Assembly (NCBI GenBank): GCA_022510385.1
Contig: JAFLTQ010000001.1
Span: forward strand, 1 to 64,000
Reading direction: 5' to 3'
Source: Muribaculaceae bacterium
Lineage (GTDB): Bacteria > Bacteroidota > Bacteroidia > Bacteroidales > Muribaculaceae
DNA: 64,000 nucleotides
Under the pieces are notes generated by a model. It searched no databases, was not told where the DNA came from, and saw only the letters and a program-made list of their open reading frames with translations. Shown here in pieces: positions 35,532 through 45,150 of this stretch; within the stretch, counting starts at the first letter, position 1; each line of letters begins with the position of its first letter. Both the position numbers and the translations under genes were made by a program.

Positions 35532-37505
35532 ATGGCTATAGTTAAGAAGCTTTATCTATTCATCCTGAAGAGCTTTTTGCCTTTATTCGCGATGACTTTT
35601 TTCATCGTGCTCTTCATCGTCTTGATGCAGTTTCTATGGAAACACATCGACGACCTTGTCGGAAAAGGCTTGCCCTTCTCGTTGATTGGAGAGCTCTTCT
35701 TCTATGCCGGCGTGTCAATGGTGCCGATGGCTCTTCCGCTTGCCATCCTTTTGGCCAGCTTGATGACATATGGGAATTTCGGGGAAAAATTTGAGCTCAC
35801 TGCAATGAAAGCCTCCGGAATTTCTTTGGTTCATTCCATGAGGCCCCTCATAGTGCTTATTGCTCTTGTGGCTATCGGTGCCTTTTTCTTTCAGAATTAT
35901 GCTTTGCCCCCGGCTCAGGTGAAAATGTGGACTCTCCTTTTTTCAATGCGGCAAAAATCTCCTGAAGTGGAAATTCCTGAAGGTGTCTTCTACGACCAAA
36001 TCCCGGGTTACAACCTCCTCGTGCAATCTAAAAATCCGGAGTCGGGTATGCTCTATGATGTCATGATCTACGACGTCACCCGAGGCGGAGATAACGCCAC
36101 AATCCTGTTGGCTGATTCCGGTAAAATGGCATTCACCAATGATATGAAATATCTTTATCTTCATCTCTTCACCGGTGAACAGTTTGAAAACCTTCGGGAA
36201 CAAAAGACACTTGACAAAAATGTCCCTTTCAGAAGAGAAACTTTCTTAGACAAACAGATTCTCATTCCTTTTGATGCCAATTTCAACCGAATGGATGAAG
36301 GTGGAATTCGTAGCCAATATGTCGGTAAAAATGTCGTGGAGCTTCAACACACCATAGACTCTGTCACCAACAGGATTGACTCCACCGGCAACCTTTATGC
36401 CAACGACTTAAGGAGGAGCGCTTTTCCTCTTCTCATAGACAAAACCACCGGTCATTCCATATTCGAAAAAAGTAAGGAGGATACTTCAAACCCCGCCATA
36501 TCAACCTCTGATAAGAATTATAAAGAGACAAAAACAAAGACGGAAGAAGAGGAGGAAGGAGTGTTGGCTCCTCTAAATCTTGATTCTCTTCTTCTTTCTA
36601 TTTCTCCCGACAAACGCGACAAGATTTTCGAGAATGCCCTCTCTATTTCCAAACGGCGCGTCAACGAAATGCAATTCAAAGCTGCGACAGTGGCAGATGA
36701 TAAGATGAGCATCCGACGGCATAAGATAGAGCTCCTCAAAAAATATACTTTGTCGGTGGCTTGCCTGATTTTCTTTTTCATTGGTGCCCCATTAGGGGCA
36801 ATAATCCGTAAGGGGGGATTGGGGACTCCGCTTGTTATCTCGGTATTGCTCTTCCTCTTCTATTATATAATCGACAACACCGGATATAAAATGGCCCGCG
36901 ACGGACGTTGGGAAGTATGGGTCGGTATATGGCTCTCAACCTTTATTCTGGCCCCTCTCGGAATCTACGTCACTTATAAGGCCATGAATGATTCAGCTGT
37001 CTTTAATCCGGACAGCTATAAAGAATTCTTTAGAAAGATTTTGGGAATAAGGCAGCCTCGCAATATCGGACGCAAAGAAATCATCATTAATGAAATTTCT
37101 ATCCCGGATGCTATTGAAAGAGTGTCTCGTCTCATCGATGACTGCCAAACACTAACAAAACAATTAGACAACAAGCTATCGTATAAAGAGTTCTGGAATC
37201 CAACCAACCTTGGAGCAGAAATAAATGCCACAGGAGATTATCTCGACGCTTTGACTGAATATCTTCAGGATTGTAGGGATAATAACGTTGTAGACAAACT
37301 TTCGGATTTCCCCTGGATTTATGACACTTTCCTGCTTACCCCTCAACGTTATAGTATTCTTGCGGAATCTTTAAAATGGCTGTTCCCGATCGGGTATCCT
37401 CTCTATTGGTTAAGCTTAAGAAAAAGAAGAGAATTGAAAGAGTCACTTCAAAAAACAATCAATCTTTCCTCAGAAATAAAGGGCATTTTAGAAAGGGAAA
37501 ACTGA
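35532..37505 (+). CDS. LptF/LptG family permease with long C-terminal extension
   Basis: 657 residues. Transmembrane helices lie near the N-terminus (SFLPLFAMTFFIVLFIVLMQFLW, ELFFYAGVSMVPMALPLAILLASLMTYG, PLIVLIALVAIGAFFF) and again near residues 400-490 (YTLSVACLIFFFIGAPLGAIIRKGGLGTPLVISVLLFLFYY), with the periplasmic jellyroll between them: the LptF/LptG layout of the lipopolysaccharide export ABC transporter. A polar insert follows residue 300. After the last helix comes a cytoplasmic-type tail of about 165 residues not found in Proteobacterial LptF/G; it is common in Bacteroidota. Likely role: transfer of lipopolysaccharide out of the inner membrane with LptBC. It is probably co-transcribed with the tricorn-like gene. 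Confidence 0.9.
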   Translation: MAIVKKLYLFILKSFLPLFAMTFFIVLFIVLMQFLWKHIDDLVGKGLPFSLIGELFFYAGVSMVPMALPLAILLASLMTYGNFGEKFELTAMKASGISLVHSMRPLIVLIALVAIGAFFFQNYALPPAQVKMWTLLFSMRQKSPEVEIPEGVFYDQIPGYNLLVQSKNPESGMLYDVMIYDVTRGGDNATILLADSGKMAFTNDMKYLYLHLFTGEQFENLREQKTLDKNVPFRRETFLDKQILIPFDANFNRMDEGGIRSQYVGKNVVELQHTIDSVTNRIDSTGNLYANDLRRSAFPLLIDKTTGHSIFEKSKEDTSNPAISTSDKNYKETKTKTEEEEEGVLAPLNLDSLLLSISPDKRDKIFENALSISKRRVNEMQFKAATVADDKMSIRRHKIELLKKYTLSVACLIFFFIGAPLGAIIRKGGLGTPLVISVLLFLFYYIIDNTGYKMARDGRWEVWVGIWLSTFILAPLGIYVTYKAMNDSAVFNPDSYKEFFRKILGIRQPRNIGRKEIIINEISIPDAIERVSRLIDDCQTLTKQLDNKLSYKEFWNPTNLGAEINATGDYLDALTEYLQDCRDNNVVDKLSDFPWIYDTFLLTPQRYSILAESLKWLFPIGYPLYWLSLRKRRELKESLQKTINLSSEIKGILEREN

Positions 37506-37528
37506 TAAACACCTTCCCGGAAATAGAA

Positions 37529-38806
37529 TTAAAGTGCCGATTTCCGTAAGAAGTGATGACCGAATCGGCAATATATACATTTATTCTTTTCGCAATACTC
37601 CTTTTTCAGTTGTATCAATGCCTGACTCCGGGAAGCATCCTTAACTTTGAACCCTAAATTCTCCCAGTCTCTTATAATAGCATTGTTTTCAGCCGGCAAT
37701 TCCTCAAGGACGGCAACAATCTTCTCACCAAGCTCTCTATTTCCCGTGGTAGATGCGTAGGCATAGAGAAGGGGCAATGCAGTATTTATCGTCAGCAATA
37801 CCCGACTCGGATATGACAATGCCGTCGGCACCTGATGAGCCTCAGTATCAAAAGAATAATGGTTCTTCCAATATCCCTCCGCCTCCATCTCAAATAAATT
37901 TTCAAGTTCTTCAGCCCTTCCGATTTTATCTAAAAGTCTGGAAAACAATGAAAATCCACCAAACAATGAATTTCCAAGGATTGCTATGCGTCGGTGAGGA
38001 AAATTCTGGGGCCGTGTGCGTGAGTATTTCCAAAGACCGGGTCTCAATGGTTTGAGACCATATTTCCTTGCAAGAAAATAATATTCTCGGCATAATGCCT
38101 GAAAATACTCATCAAACATAAATTGGGTAGCATCGAGCATAGCGGCCTGTCCGAACAATAAAGCCTCAAGTTGAAAAAGATTATCGCTATGGTGATGAAG
38201 GATTCTAAGCGGAATACTTTTGGCAAGCATCTCGAAAGGATCTCCATTAAGTCCGAAACCTAAGCCTCTTGCCAAGAGTATGAAACAAGTCTGATCCCAA
38301 TCCCCGTCTGTCTGTTGATAAATATCTTTCACTCTCTCTGCTTTTGCCTGGAGTCTCTCTATAGAAAGGCTTTCCAGCCAATCGTCACTGTTAAGTTTAG
38401 GCAGGGACGCTAAAAAATTTCGGCAACGCATTCCACCACTCCCCTCCGAAAGAGACAGATAGGTTTTGAAAAATTTTTCCGGGAGGGTCAATTCTATCTG
38501 GGGAATCAAAGAGCCATCCTCTCTTGGGATCCTTTTGTCAGAAATTCCTACCACATGCAGGATAACATTTTTATATGCCGGATCGTCTGTATGCCCATGA
38601 CGATACCAATCTGATGCTTTAACGTGGATTTCTACATTCCCGATCCATTCAACCCCGTTTATTTTCAATTTGGAATTAAAGAAATCAGGACCGGAATCAT
38701 GATTATGAATTCCGGGATCAACGACTTCTATGCTGCCGCCGTCAACATCCTTGAACTCAGAACCACGTAGTCTCGTTTGCCAGAGATAATGATAGAGCTT
38801 CTCCAA
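37529..38806 (-). CDS. DUF2851 family protein
   Basis: 425 residues matching the Bacteroidota-specific DUF2851 family, whose function is unknown. The N-terminus MEKLYHYLWQTRLRGSEFKDVDGGSIEVVDPGIHN is characteristic, followed by DSGPDFFNSKLKINGVEWIGNVEIHVKASDWYRHGH, a histidine/aspartate-rich stretch that has the look of a metal-binding or nuclease-like site; a helical C-terminal half ends CEKNKCIYCRFGHHFL with a cysteine pair. It is cytoplasmic. Its start is 14 bases behind the stop of the rubrerythrin gene, and it is convergent with the LptF/G gene. Confidence 0.88.
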   Translation of the reverse strand: MEKLYHYLWQTRLRGSEFKDVDGGSIEVVDPGIHNHDSGPDFFNSKLKINGVEWIGNVEIHVKASDWYRHGHTDDPAYKNVILHVVGISDKRIPREDGSLIPQIELTLPEKFFKTYLSLSEGSGGMRCRNFLASLPKLNSDDWLESLSIERLQAKAERVKDIYQQTDGDWDQTCFILLARGLGFGLNGDPFEMLAKSIPLRILHHHSDNLFQLEALLFGQAAMLDATQFMFDEYFQALCREYYFLARKYGLKPLRPGLWKYSRTRPQNFPHRRIAILGNSLFGGFSLFSRLLDKIGRAEELENLFEMEAEGYWKNHYSFDTEAHQVPTALSYPSRVLLTINTALPLLYAYASTTGNRELGEKIVAVLEELPAENNAIIRDWENLGFKVKDASRSQALIQLKKEYCEKNKCIYCRFGHHFLRKSAL

Positions 38807-38820
38807 CTCTTATAAGATAT

Positions 38821-39393
38821 TTATAAAGGGATTTGAGGTTGGAAATATTGGAATGATTTGCCGCATCCGGGACATTTCCTCGGCGGCTCTTTTCCTTCAA
38901 AGATATACCCACATTCCATGCATAGCCATGTTATGGGAGCATCGCGTTTCCAGACTGTTCCATCCTGTATTTGTTGACGCATTGTAGCAAACCTCTCCTT
39001 GTGATGACTCTCTACCCCCGCAATTATACGAAATCTTACAGCTATCTCTGCAAAACCTTCAGACTGTGCCACCTTAGCCGCCTCGCTATAAGTCTGCACT
39101 CCCTCTATATCCTCCTCATGTTCAGCCACCAACAGATTATCAACCGTAGGAGTCAGAATGCCCGGGTCAACTTCTACAGGAGCACTGACAACAACGCCAT
39201 CCTGCAGATATTTCAAGAAGGTCTTGGCATGCCTTTGCTCATTGGCTGCCGTCTCTTCAAATATCTTGGCAAAATAGTGATAACCTTCCTTTTTTGCTGC
39301 TTTTGCAAAATAAATATAGCGGGTCACTGCCGTTGATTCCACAATATAGGATTTTGCAAGATATTTTTCTGTCTCCGAACCTTTGAGTTCCAT
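38821..39393 (-). CDS. Rubrerythrin
   Basis: 190 residues from the ATG at 39393 (MELKGSETEKYLAKSYIVES); the frame continues to 39444 but the extra residues are not family-like. The N-terminal four-helix bundle carries the glutamate ligands of the di-iron site (ESTAVTRYIYFA, EETAANEQRHAKTF, AEHEEDIEGVQTY, AGVESHHKERF) and the C-terminal rubredoxin domain has the two CxxC pairs (WLCMECGYIF, PRKCPGCGKSF). It reduces hydrogen peroxide in anaerobes. It is first in a two-gene operon with DUF2851 and fits the oxygen-sensitive lifestyle suggested by the NfnAB pair. Confidence 0.95.
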   Translation of the reverse strand: MELKGSETEKYLAKSYIVESTAVTRYIYFAKAAKKEGYHYFAKIFEETAANEQRHAKTFLKYLQDGVVVSAPVEVDPGILTPTVDNLLVAEHEEDIEGVQTYSEAAKVAQSEGFAEIAVRFRIIAGVESHHKERFATMRQQIQDGTVWKRDAPITWLCMECGYIFEGKEPPRKCPGCGKSFQYFQPQIPL

Positions 39394-39576
39394 ATATACC
39401 GATCTAAAATTAAAATAAATTGAGGGAGGGACTCTACAACCCATCCCTTTAGAATATCAATGAGATTTTCACAAAAATAACCCTGAAATTCCGGATAACC
39501 AATTTTTCAGTTCAATAACTTTCCAATTCTCCTGTTAAATATTATATTTGGAACTATAAATTACATTGTTGTAGAT

Positions 39577-40653
39577 ATGAAAATTTTAGAGGTTATCCCA
39601 TCATTAGAAACTGGAGGTGCCCAAAAGCTTATTGAATACTTTGTACCATATCTTATGATGGGGAATGAGGTAGCAATTTTAGTTTTCAAAAAGTCTGGTT
39701 CAGAAATTGAAAAAAGAATTGAAGGAATGGGGATAACAATACATTCAATGGAAATAGGTCTTAGGTCTCCTTTCGCTATAAAAAAGATGCGACCATATAT
39801 CCAATGGGCAGATGTAGTTCATGCACATCTCTTCCCATCACATTATTATTTAGTTATAGCTAATCAAGGTATTGGTAAACCTATAGTTTTTACAGAACAT
39901 AGCACACATAATAAAAGGAGAGAAAAAAAGTATTTTAAAATTTTTGAAAAATTCGTCTATAGACATTTAAATAAGGTAGCATGTATTTCTGTTGCTACAA
40001 AAGAAAACCTATTAAATTGGCTTGATGAAACTCAAGAATCTTATAAATTTGAGATAATAATAAATGGGGTTGATCTTGCGACTTTTCAGAATTTATCAAG
40101 AAGCAAGCCTGAAAGTTTATTTGGGAAAAGAGGAAAAGCTATTATAATGGTTTCCCGTTTTACACCCTCTAAGGATCATGCCACTGCAGTTAGAGCTTTA
40201 AAATTTATTCCTTCTCCAGATGTTTTCTTGGTATTTGTAGGAGAAGGTGAAACCTTGACAGAAATTAAAAATATTGTAAAACAAGAAAAGGTTGAGAATA
40301 GAGTAATATTTCTCGGTAACCGCTCTGACATACCAATTCTACTAAAGTCTTCATTTATAGGCCTACAATCTTCTAACTGGGAAGGGTTTGGGTTGACTGT
40401 AATAGAAGAAATGGCGGCAGGCTTACCCGTAATAGTTTCAAATGTAGTAGGTGTAAAGGATATTGTGGATGGTGCAGGACTATTATTTGAAAAAGGTAAT
40501 CATCTTGATTTAGCTTCTCAAATCAACTATCTTATAAAAAATAAAGATTTTTATGAACAAGTCAAAGAAAGATGTATAAAGAGAGCAGACGAATATTCTA
40601 TAAAAAAAACAGCAGATAGATATCTAGAAATTTTCAACCAATTAATTCAATGA
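39577..40653 (+). CDS. Glycosyltransferase family 4 protein
   Basis: 358 residues, GT-B fold of the GT4 type. The N-terminal MKILEVIPSLETGGAQKLIEYF is the classic start (the GGAQ/GGxE loop), and the donor domain has MVSRFTPSKDHATAVRAL, FLGNRSDIPILLKSS and the catalytic-type EGFGLTVIEEMAAGLPVIVSNVVGVKDIV. No membrane segment. It begins the AT-rich polysaccharide locus; GC content drops visibly from here to about 48.6 kb, suggesting a horizontally acquired or fast-evolving block. A -7-like TATATTTG lies at 39543-39550. Sugar specificity unknown. Confidence 0.9.
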   Translation: MKILEVIPSLETGGAQKLIEYFVPYLMMGNEVAILVFKKSGSEIEKRIEGMGITIHSMEIGLRSPFAIKKMRPYIQWADVVHAHLFPSHYYLVIANQGIGKPIVFTEHSTHNKRREKKYFKIFEKFVYRHLNKVACISVATKENLLNWLDETQESYKFEIIINGVDLATFQNLSRSKPESLFGKRGKAIIMVSRFTPSKDHATAVRALKFIPSPDVFLVFVGEGETLTEIKNIVKQEKVENRVIFLGNRSDIPILLKSSFIGLQSSNWEGFGLTVIEEMAAGLPVIVSNVVGVKDIVDGAGLLFEKGNHLDLASQINYLIKNKDFYEQVKERCIKRADEYSIKKTADRYLEIFNQLIQ

Positions 40654-40736
40654 TTCATCAGTCGAAGCGCTAGTACAATAAATCAAAAGCAACGAACATA
40701 CAACGCACAGAAACCATGATTTCCTTCGGTCCTTTT

Positions 40737-42011
40737 TTAATCGGAACCAATCTCAAAAATCTTATATCCACCGGCTGACAAGGTGAAATTAATAACCTTT
40801 TGCCCGGTATATTTTTTGGGATTTGCTACCGTCAAATCGGTGATGTTCATATTTGGAACTAACTCCAAAGTTACCTTTTGTTTCTTTAACACATCCCGGC
40901 TTACAACCACAATATATTCCTTCCCATTCTTTTCAATCTGAGAAAGCACAACTCCGGCATTCTGACTCCTGACCATTTGTAACGGTCCAAAAGCTCCCGA
41001 CAATTTTCTTGTCCCTTTATAAATTCTGTCGCCGGTATGCCTCACCTCCTTCACCTTGCATTGATAGAATATATCATTGTATTTCTTGATTTCTCCATTC
41101 ACTTTCTTAGCGGCATTCCAAGCTTTGCTCTTCTTTCCGTTGAGATTCACCAAGGCAGAAGTGTAATCTTCCACAGAGTTGGATTTTCTCTGACCATAAG
41201 TCCAGTAAACAATTCCTTGCGCCCCGTAAGCCAAAGCTGAGAAAGCCTCCCATCTCAGATAAGCCTCAGTAGCTGCCGGACGGGCATAAGAACTTGTCTT
41301 ATAAGCCATACTCTCACAGTAAGCCCAGAATGGTCTTCCGGTCTTTTGGGAAATTGTTGAAAAATCTTCTAAATCAGAATAAAACTCATCATAAGCCACA
41401 ACTATCTTTCTGTCTATTATCTTAATGGGATAAAAATCATAAGACCAGACTTGTGGCTTAAATTTTTCTTCAATCAGCTCTAAATAATTAAAATATGTTG
41501 GTAGATTTCCTGTAATTACACTGATTTTTTCACCTGATAGATTTATATAAACCAATCTATTCGGATCTGCTATACACATTTTCTGATACTCCGGTACCAA
41601 TGTGTTGAGATTATTAAAATAGGGCTCATCTTTAAAGCGCCATCCCGCTAATTGAGGTTCAGTTTTAAATACATCGATAAAATATGTTCTTCTATCATTT
41701 AATAGATCTCCATGTACGATTAAGATTTTAAAATCAAGCCCCTTAATCAGTTTAAATTGATTCTTGAAAAAATTTAAAGATCCATTTGTCATACCACAAT
41801 TAAAGCCGCAATCAATTAGCTCTTCATAATCCTTTCGAGAAGGCATAATTCCTTCCGGAATTGGAGTGGATGCTAAAATTACAATTTTTCCGGGTATGGG
41901 ATAATTAACCAAACTTTGTGTTATGTTAGCTTCTATCCTATCCACATTCCAAAATAAAAGTATATGCATTATAAACAAAATGCAGAATTTTTTTATTAGA
42001 CCGTTTGGCAT
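40737..42011 (-). CDS. Exported TIM-barrel glycosidase-like protein in the polysaccharide locus
   Basis: 424 residues. A hydrophobic N-terminal segment (FCILFIMHILLFWNVDRIEA) is a probable signal peptide or anchor. The body reads as a TIM barrel of the GH42/beta-galactosidase-like type: candidate acid/base Glu in RFKDEPYFNNL and candidate nucleophile Glu in WAYCESMAYKT, with SALAYGAQGIVYWTYG following, and a C-terminal all-beta part (NKEYIVVVSRD ... LSAGGYKIFEIGSD). I do not recognise a specific GH family, so the assignment is fold-level. It is the only secreted enzyme in the locus, lies antiparallel to the GT4 gene and next to the EpsG-type polymerase, and might trim or modify the exported glycan. 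Confidence 0.6.
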   Translation of the reverse strand: MPNGLIKKFCILFIMHILLFWNVDRIEANITQSLVNYPIPGKIVILASTPIPEGIMPSRKDYEELIDCGFNCGMTNGSLNFFKNQFKLIKGLDFKILIVHGDLLNDRRTYFIDVFKTEPQLAGWRFKDEPYFNNLNTLVPEYQKMCIADPNRLVYINLSGEKISVITGNLPTYFNYLELIEEKFKPQVWSYDFYPIKIIDRKIVVAYDEFYSDLEDFSTISQKTGRPFWAYCESMAYKTSSYARPAATEAYLRWEAFSALAYGAQGIVYWTYGQRKSNSVEDYTSALVNLNGKKSKAWNAAKKVNGEIKKYNDIFYQCKVKEVRHTGDRIYKGTRKLSGAFGPLQMVRSQNAGVVLSQIEKNGKEYIVVVSRDVLKKQKVTLELVPNMNITDLTVANPKKYTGQKVINFTLSAGGYKIFEIGSD

Positions 42012-42073
42012 ATCTATTCAAAGTTTGTGGTGCATAATCAAAAAACCATATAAGGGATTTTTTAGACTTAAAT

Positions 42074-43291
42074 TTAATCCATTTTTTTCCTTAGATATCT
42101 TATTGTCTTCTCCCTCTCTTCATCCCTTTTACCATCAATAATTGAATTATAGGGATAGTATCTCCGATAAGAATTATATTCAATCTCTTTATGAAATGGA
42201 TTATAATACGTTTTATATACATAAAACGTCAACATCGAAACAAATACGAAAATCCATGTAATAAAATCCAATCTGACTCTTTTATTCTGTATAAAAAATG
42301 GAGTAAAAGCACAATTCGATATATATGCAATTACAAAGAAGAAAAAGTAATTATTAAATCTTATCAATATGCTTACTTTTAGAGCTATCATAATTACATA
42401 TAAACTCAAAATAACAAATGCGATAAATTTATCGAATTTAAATGGCTCCTCCTTATTTCTTTTTTTAGAATACAGTATTAAAAAAAACAATGGGTATAAT
42501 ATGTAACTAATGGCGTTGGCGATGAATCCATTAATATTAAGTTGGTAGTTCCCCAAGTATGATTTGCCATAAACCTCTGCTCTTTCGTTAATTCCTTCTG
42601 AAATAGATAAAAGTTGAATATAATTATAGAAATTTTTTTGTATAATAACTCCAATAAAGAAAATTATTAAACATATTACAATTGTTCTTTTCCCAAAAAC
42701 GAACAATTGGTTGATACCCGGCAAACAAATTAAGGGAAGAAAAATCATTATTGTTGCAGACACATGAAAAAGCATAGCACAACATGTTGCAACATACCAC
42801 CAAATCCATTTCCCATTTTTGAAAGCAGGCCAAGCCAACAAAAATATAGCAACAGCTATTGCTTCCCTCATTAAATCAAGCGATAAGGAAAAATAGACAT
42901 AGACAAAATAAACTAATATTGCTAAATATTTATGACTACAATTTTTATAGAAAAAATAAAAAACAACAGTGTTTAATATTAATGCATCAACAAATTGAAA
43001 TAAGAAATAATTCGGATAAATCTCTTTGAAGGTAGAAACCAGAATATTAAAACCCGGAGCATATCTTGAGGCTGTTATTTCTTTCCAACTAATGGATGAA
43101 ATAGGATGAATGGCTTCAAAATCATGCATGTAGACCGCGGTGTCTCCTCCTAATCGATATCTTAACCCCGCAATGCAAATGAAGTAGACACAAAGTAATA
43201 TCCAGAAAACAAAATTTCCTCGATCGTATTTTTTATAATCATACAAATAAATCCCTAAAAAAATTGCTGCTAAAGCTATCAGATATACCAT
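42074..43291 (-). CDS. EpsG family polysaccharide polymerase (Wzy-like)
   Basis: 405 residues with about ten to twelve hydrophobic segments and the EpsG-type signature near the N-terminus, LRYRLGGDTAVYMHDFEAIHP (residues about 44-64), followed by RYAPGFNILVSTFKEI and a long run of membrane helices (LMREAIAVAIFLLAWPAF). EpsG proteins polymerise lipid-linked repeat units on the periplasmic side of the inner membrane. No conserved catalytic residues can be checked by eye. A minus-strand promoter-like pair (CTTG at 43371-43374 complement, TATATTTG complement of 43343-43350) precedes it. It is minus strand while the neighbouring flippase is plus strand. Confidence 0.85.
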   Translation of the reverse strand: MVYLIALAAIFLGIYLYDYKKYDRGNFVFWILLCVYFICIAGLRYRLGGDTAVYMHDFEAIHPISSISWKEITASRYAPGFNILVSTFKEIYPNYFLFQFVDALILNTVVFYFFYKNCSHKYLAILVYFVYVYFSLSLDLMREAIAVAIFLLAWPAFKNGKWIWWYVATCCAMLFHVSATIMIFLPLICLPGINQLFVFGKRTIVICLIIFFIGVIIQKNFYNYIQLLSISEGINERAEVYGKSYLGNYQLNINGFIANAISYILYPLFFLILYSKKRNKEEPFKFDKFIAFVILSLYVIMIALKVSILIRFNNYFFFFVIAYISNCAFTPFFIQNKRVRLDFITWIFVFVSMLTFYVYKTYYNPFHKEIEYNSYRRYYPYNSIIDGKRDEEREKTIRYLRKKMD

Positions 43292-43599
43292 AAAAGGCAG
43301 TAAAAAATAACATCAATGAAAGTAATGCTTTCTTAAATAAAGCAAATATAATGGTTTCGGGTTAGTTTTGCAAGAAAGAGTTAAACATTGACTGATCTTA
43401 TAAAGACATTATGACTACTTTAATGTTTAATAAAAAAAGCATATACAGCATTTTTATGGATTCTTTATAATAATTTTGTATTTTTGCATTAGAAAGAGCC
43501 ATTCTATAAGAAAATTACAAAACCACCATCAAAATCATTTAAATCATTGAGGTGTATTTGCTTTCTCTTAAAAATAATCAAATATATTAATTCTTATTA
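43292..43599. promoter_or_regulatory. Divergent intergenic region between polymerase and flippase genes
   Basis: 308 very AT-rich bases with no gene. On the minus strand a -7 element TATATTTG (complement of 43343-43350) with an imperfect -33 serves the EpsG-type gene. On the plus strand, overlapping candidates TAATTTTG (43471-43478) and TATTTTTG (43479-43486) lie about 115 bases before the flippase start; the -33 boxes are weak. Confidence 0.45.
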
Positions 43600-45045
43600 A
43601 TGGGAATCAAAAAGAACATATTATATACAAGTGTTCTCACAACCTCAAATTATTTATTCCCCTTAATCATATATCCCTATGTTTCCCGTGTTTTGGGAGT
43701 GGAGAATATCGGCCTTTGCAATTTTATAGACAGCGTTATAAATTATTTTATACTTATATCGATGATGGGGGTGAATATAATGGGTACTCGTCAAATTGCC
43801 ATTGATAAGGCTCAAGACCAATCTTTAAACAAGGCTTTCAGTAGCCTATTATGGTTAACCTTCATCACCACAGCCATTGCCTTCATCCTACTAATCATCC
43901 TTACTTATTCTATTAAAGAACTAAACGAAAATAAAGATTTGATGTGGTATGGGGCTATAAAATTAGTGAGTAACTTTTTATTGATTGAATGGTTTTATAA
44001 AGGTATCGAAGAATTTAAATTTATCACAATAAGAACTTTAATAGTAAAAATAATATATATTGTTTTTATATTTCTATTGGTAAAAGAACGTAAGGATTAT
44101 AGCATCTACTATCTGCTCAGTGTATTAATGATTACGGCCAATGCTATTATTAATATATCCTATTCAAGGCATTTCGCCTCTTTTGTAGTTCGTTTAGTGA
44201 GTATAAAACCCTATATTAAATCCTTCATTATTTTGGGAGGATATTTCTTTTTAACTTCTCTTTACACAACTTTTAATATTGTTTATTTAGGTTTTGTAAG
44301 TAATGACACACAAGTAGGTTACTACACAACGGCCGCCAAACTATATTCAATTCTGTTATCATTATTTTCAGGGGTTTCTACAGTGATAATGCCAAGGATG
44401 AGCAATTTATTGGCTCAGAATAAAATTGAAGAATTTAAATCTTTACTTTCAAAAACTACAGATTACCTGTTTACTTTTGGTATTCCATTGGTGATTTTTA
44501 CCACTATCTTGGCGCCTAATATAATATATTTGATATCAGGACCAGGGTATGAAGGAGCAACAACACCTATGAGAATAATAATGCCCTTAATGATTATTAT
44601 CGGTTATGAACAGATTCAGGTAATACAATGCCTTATGCCTTTAAGAAAAGATAAAAATATTATTATAAATTCCGGTGTTGGAGCAGTGGTAGGAATATTA
44701 CTTAATCTTTTATTGGTGAAGCATCTGTTGGCAGTTGGTTCTGCAATAACATGGTTTATTGCTGAATTATCAATTTTAGTTCTTTCTCAAATTATAATGA
44801 AAAGAGAATTAAATGTAAACTTCCCGTCAAAAGTGTTTTCTAAAGCTGTAGGAAGTAATCTTCCTTTGATTTTTATTTTGATATTAATATATTTGCCTCT
44901 TAGAAATTATGAAAATGTAATAGTATTAGGCGTGTGCTTAGTCGTAACCATAATTTACTTTATATCAGTTCAATTATTCATTTTAAAAAATCCCATTTTA
45001 GAACATTATTTATTTGTGGTTAAAAACAAATTCAAACGATACTAA
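43600..45045 (+). CDS. Polysaccharide flippase (Wzx, MOP superfamily)
   Basis: 481 residues with about 12 to 14 membrane helices and the start MGIKKNILYTSVLTTSNYLFPLIIYPYVSRVLGVENIGLCNF, a typical MATE/polysaccharide-transport (MOP) opening. The middle contains VSTVIMPRMSNLLAQNKIEEF, and the C-terminal helices follow at residues 350-470. It would flip undecaprenyl-linked repeat units to the periplasm. It is the Wzx partner of the EpsG-type polymerase; together they suggest a Wzx/Wzy-type assembly system. Confidence 0.92.
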   Translation: MGIKKNILYTSVLTTSNYLFPLIIYPYVSRVLGVENIGLCNFIDSVINYFILISMMGVNIMGTRQIAIDKAQDQSLNKAFSSLLWLTFITTAIAFILLIILTYSIKELNENKDLMWYGAIKLVSNFLLIEWFYKGIEEFKFITIRTLIVKIIYIVFIFLLVKERKDYSIYYLLSVLMITANAIINISYSRHFASFVVRLVSIKPYIKSFIILGGYFFLTSLYTTFNIVYLGFVSNDTQVGYYTTAAKLYSILLSLFSGVSTVIMPRMSNLLAQNKIEEFKSLLSKTTDYLFTFGIPLVIFTTILAPNIIYLISGPGYEGATTPMRIIMPLMIIIGYEQIQVIQCLMPLRKDKNIIINSGVGAVVGILLNLLLVKHLLAVGSAITWFIAELSILVLSQIIMKRELNVNFPSKVFSKAVGSNLPLIFILILIYLPLRNYENVIVLGVCLVVTIIYFISVQLFILKNPILEHYLFVVKNKFKRY

Positions 45046-45150
45046 AAAATCCCTATTAACACATAATCTTAAAATGACTTATTCCGGCCAAACCTTCCCT
45101 ATATTAATACTTTTTCAATTTAGATAAAAAACTTCCCTACAAAATTTATT

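Noticed and set aside
36518..36781. Minus-strand reading frame inside the LptF/G gene
   Set aside because: It is antisense to a well-supported gene and has no family-like features; typical shadow frame.
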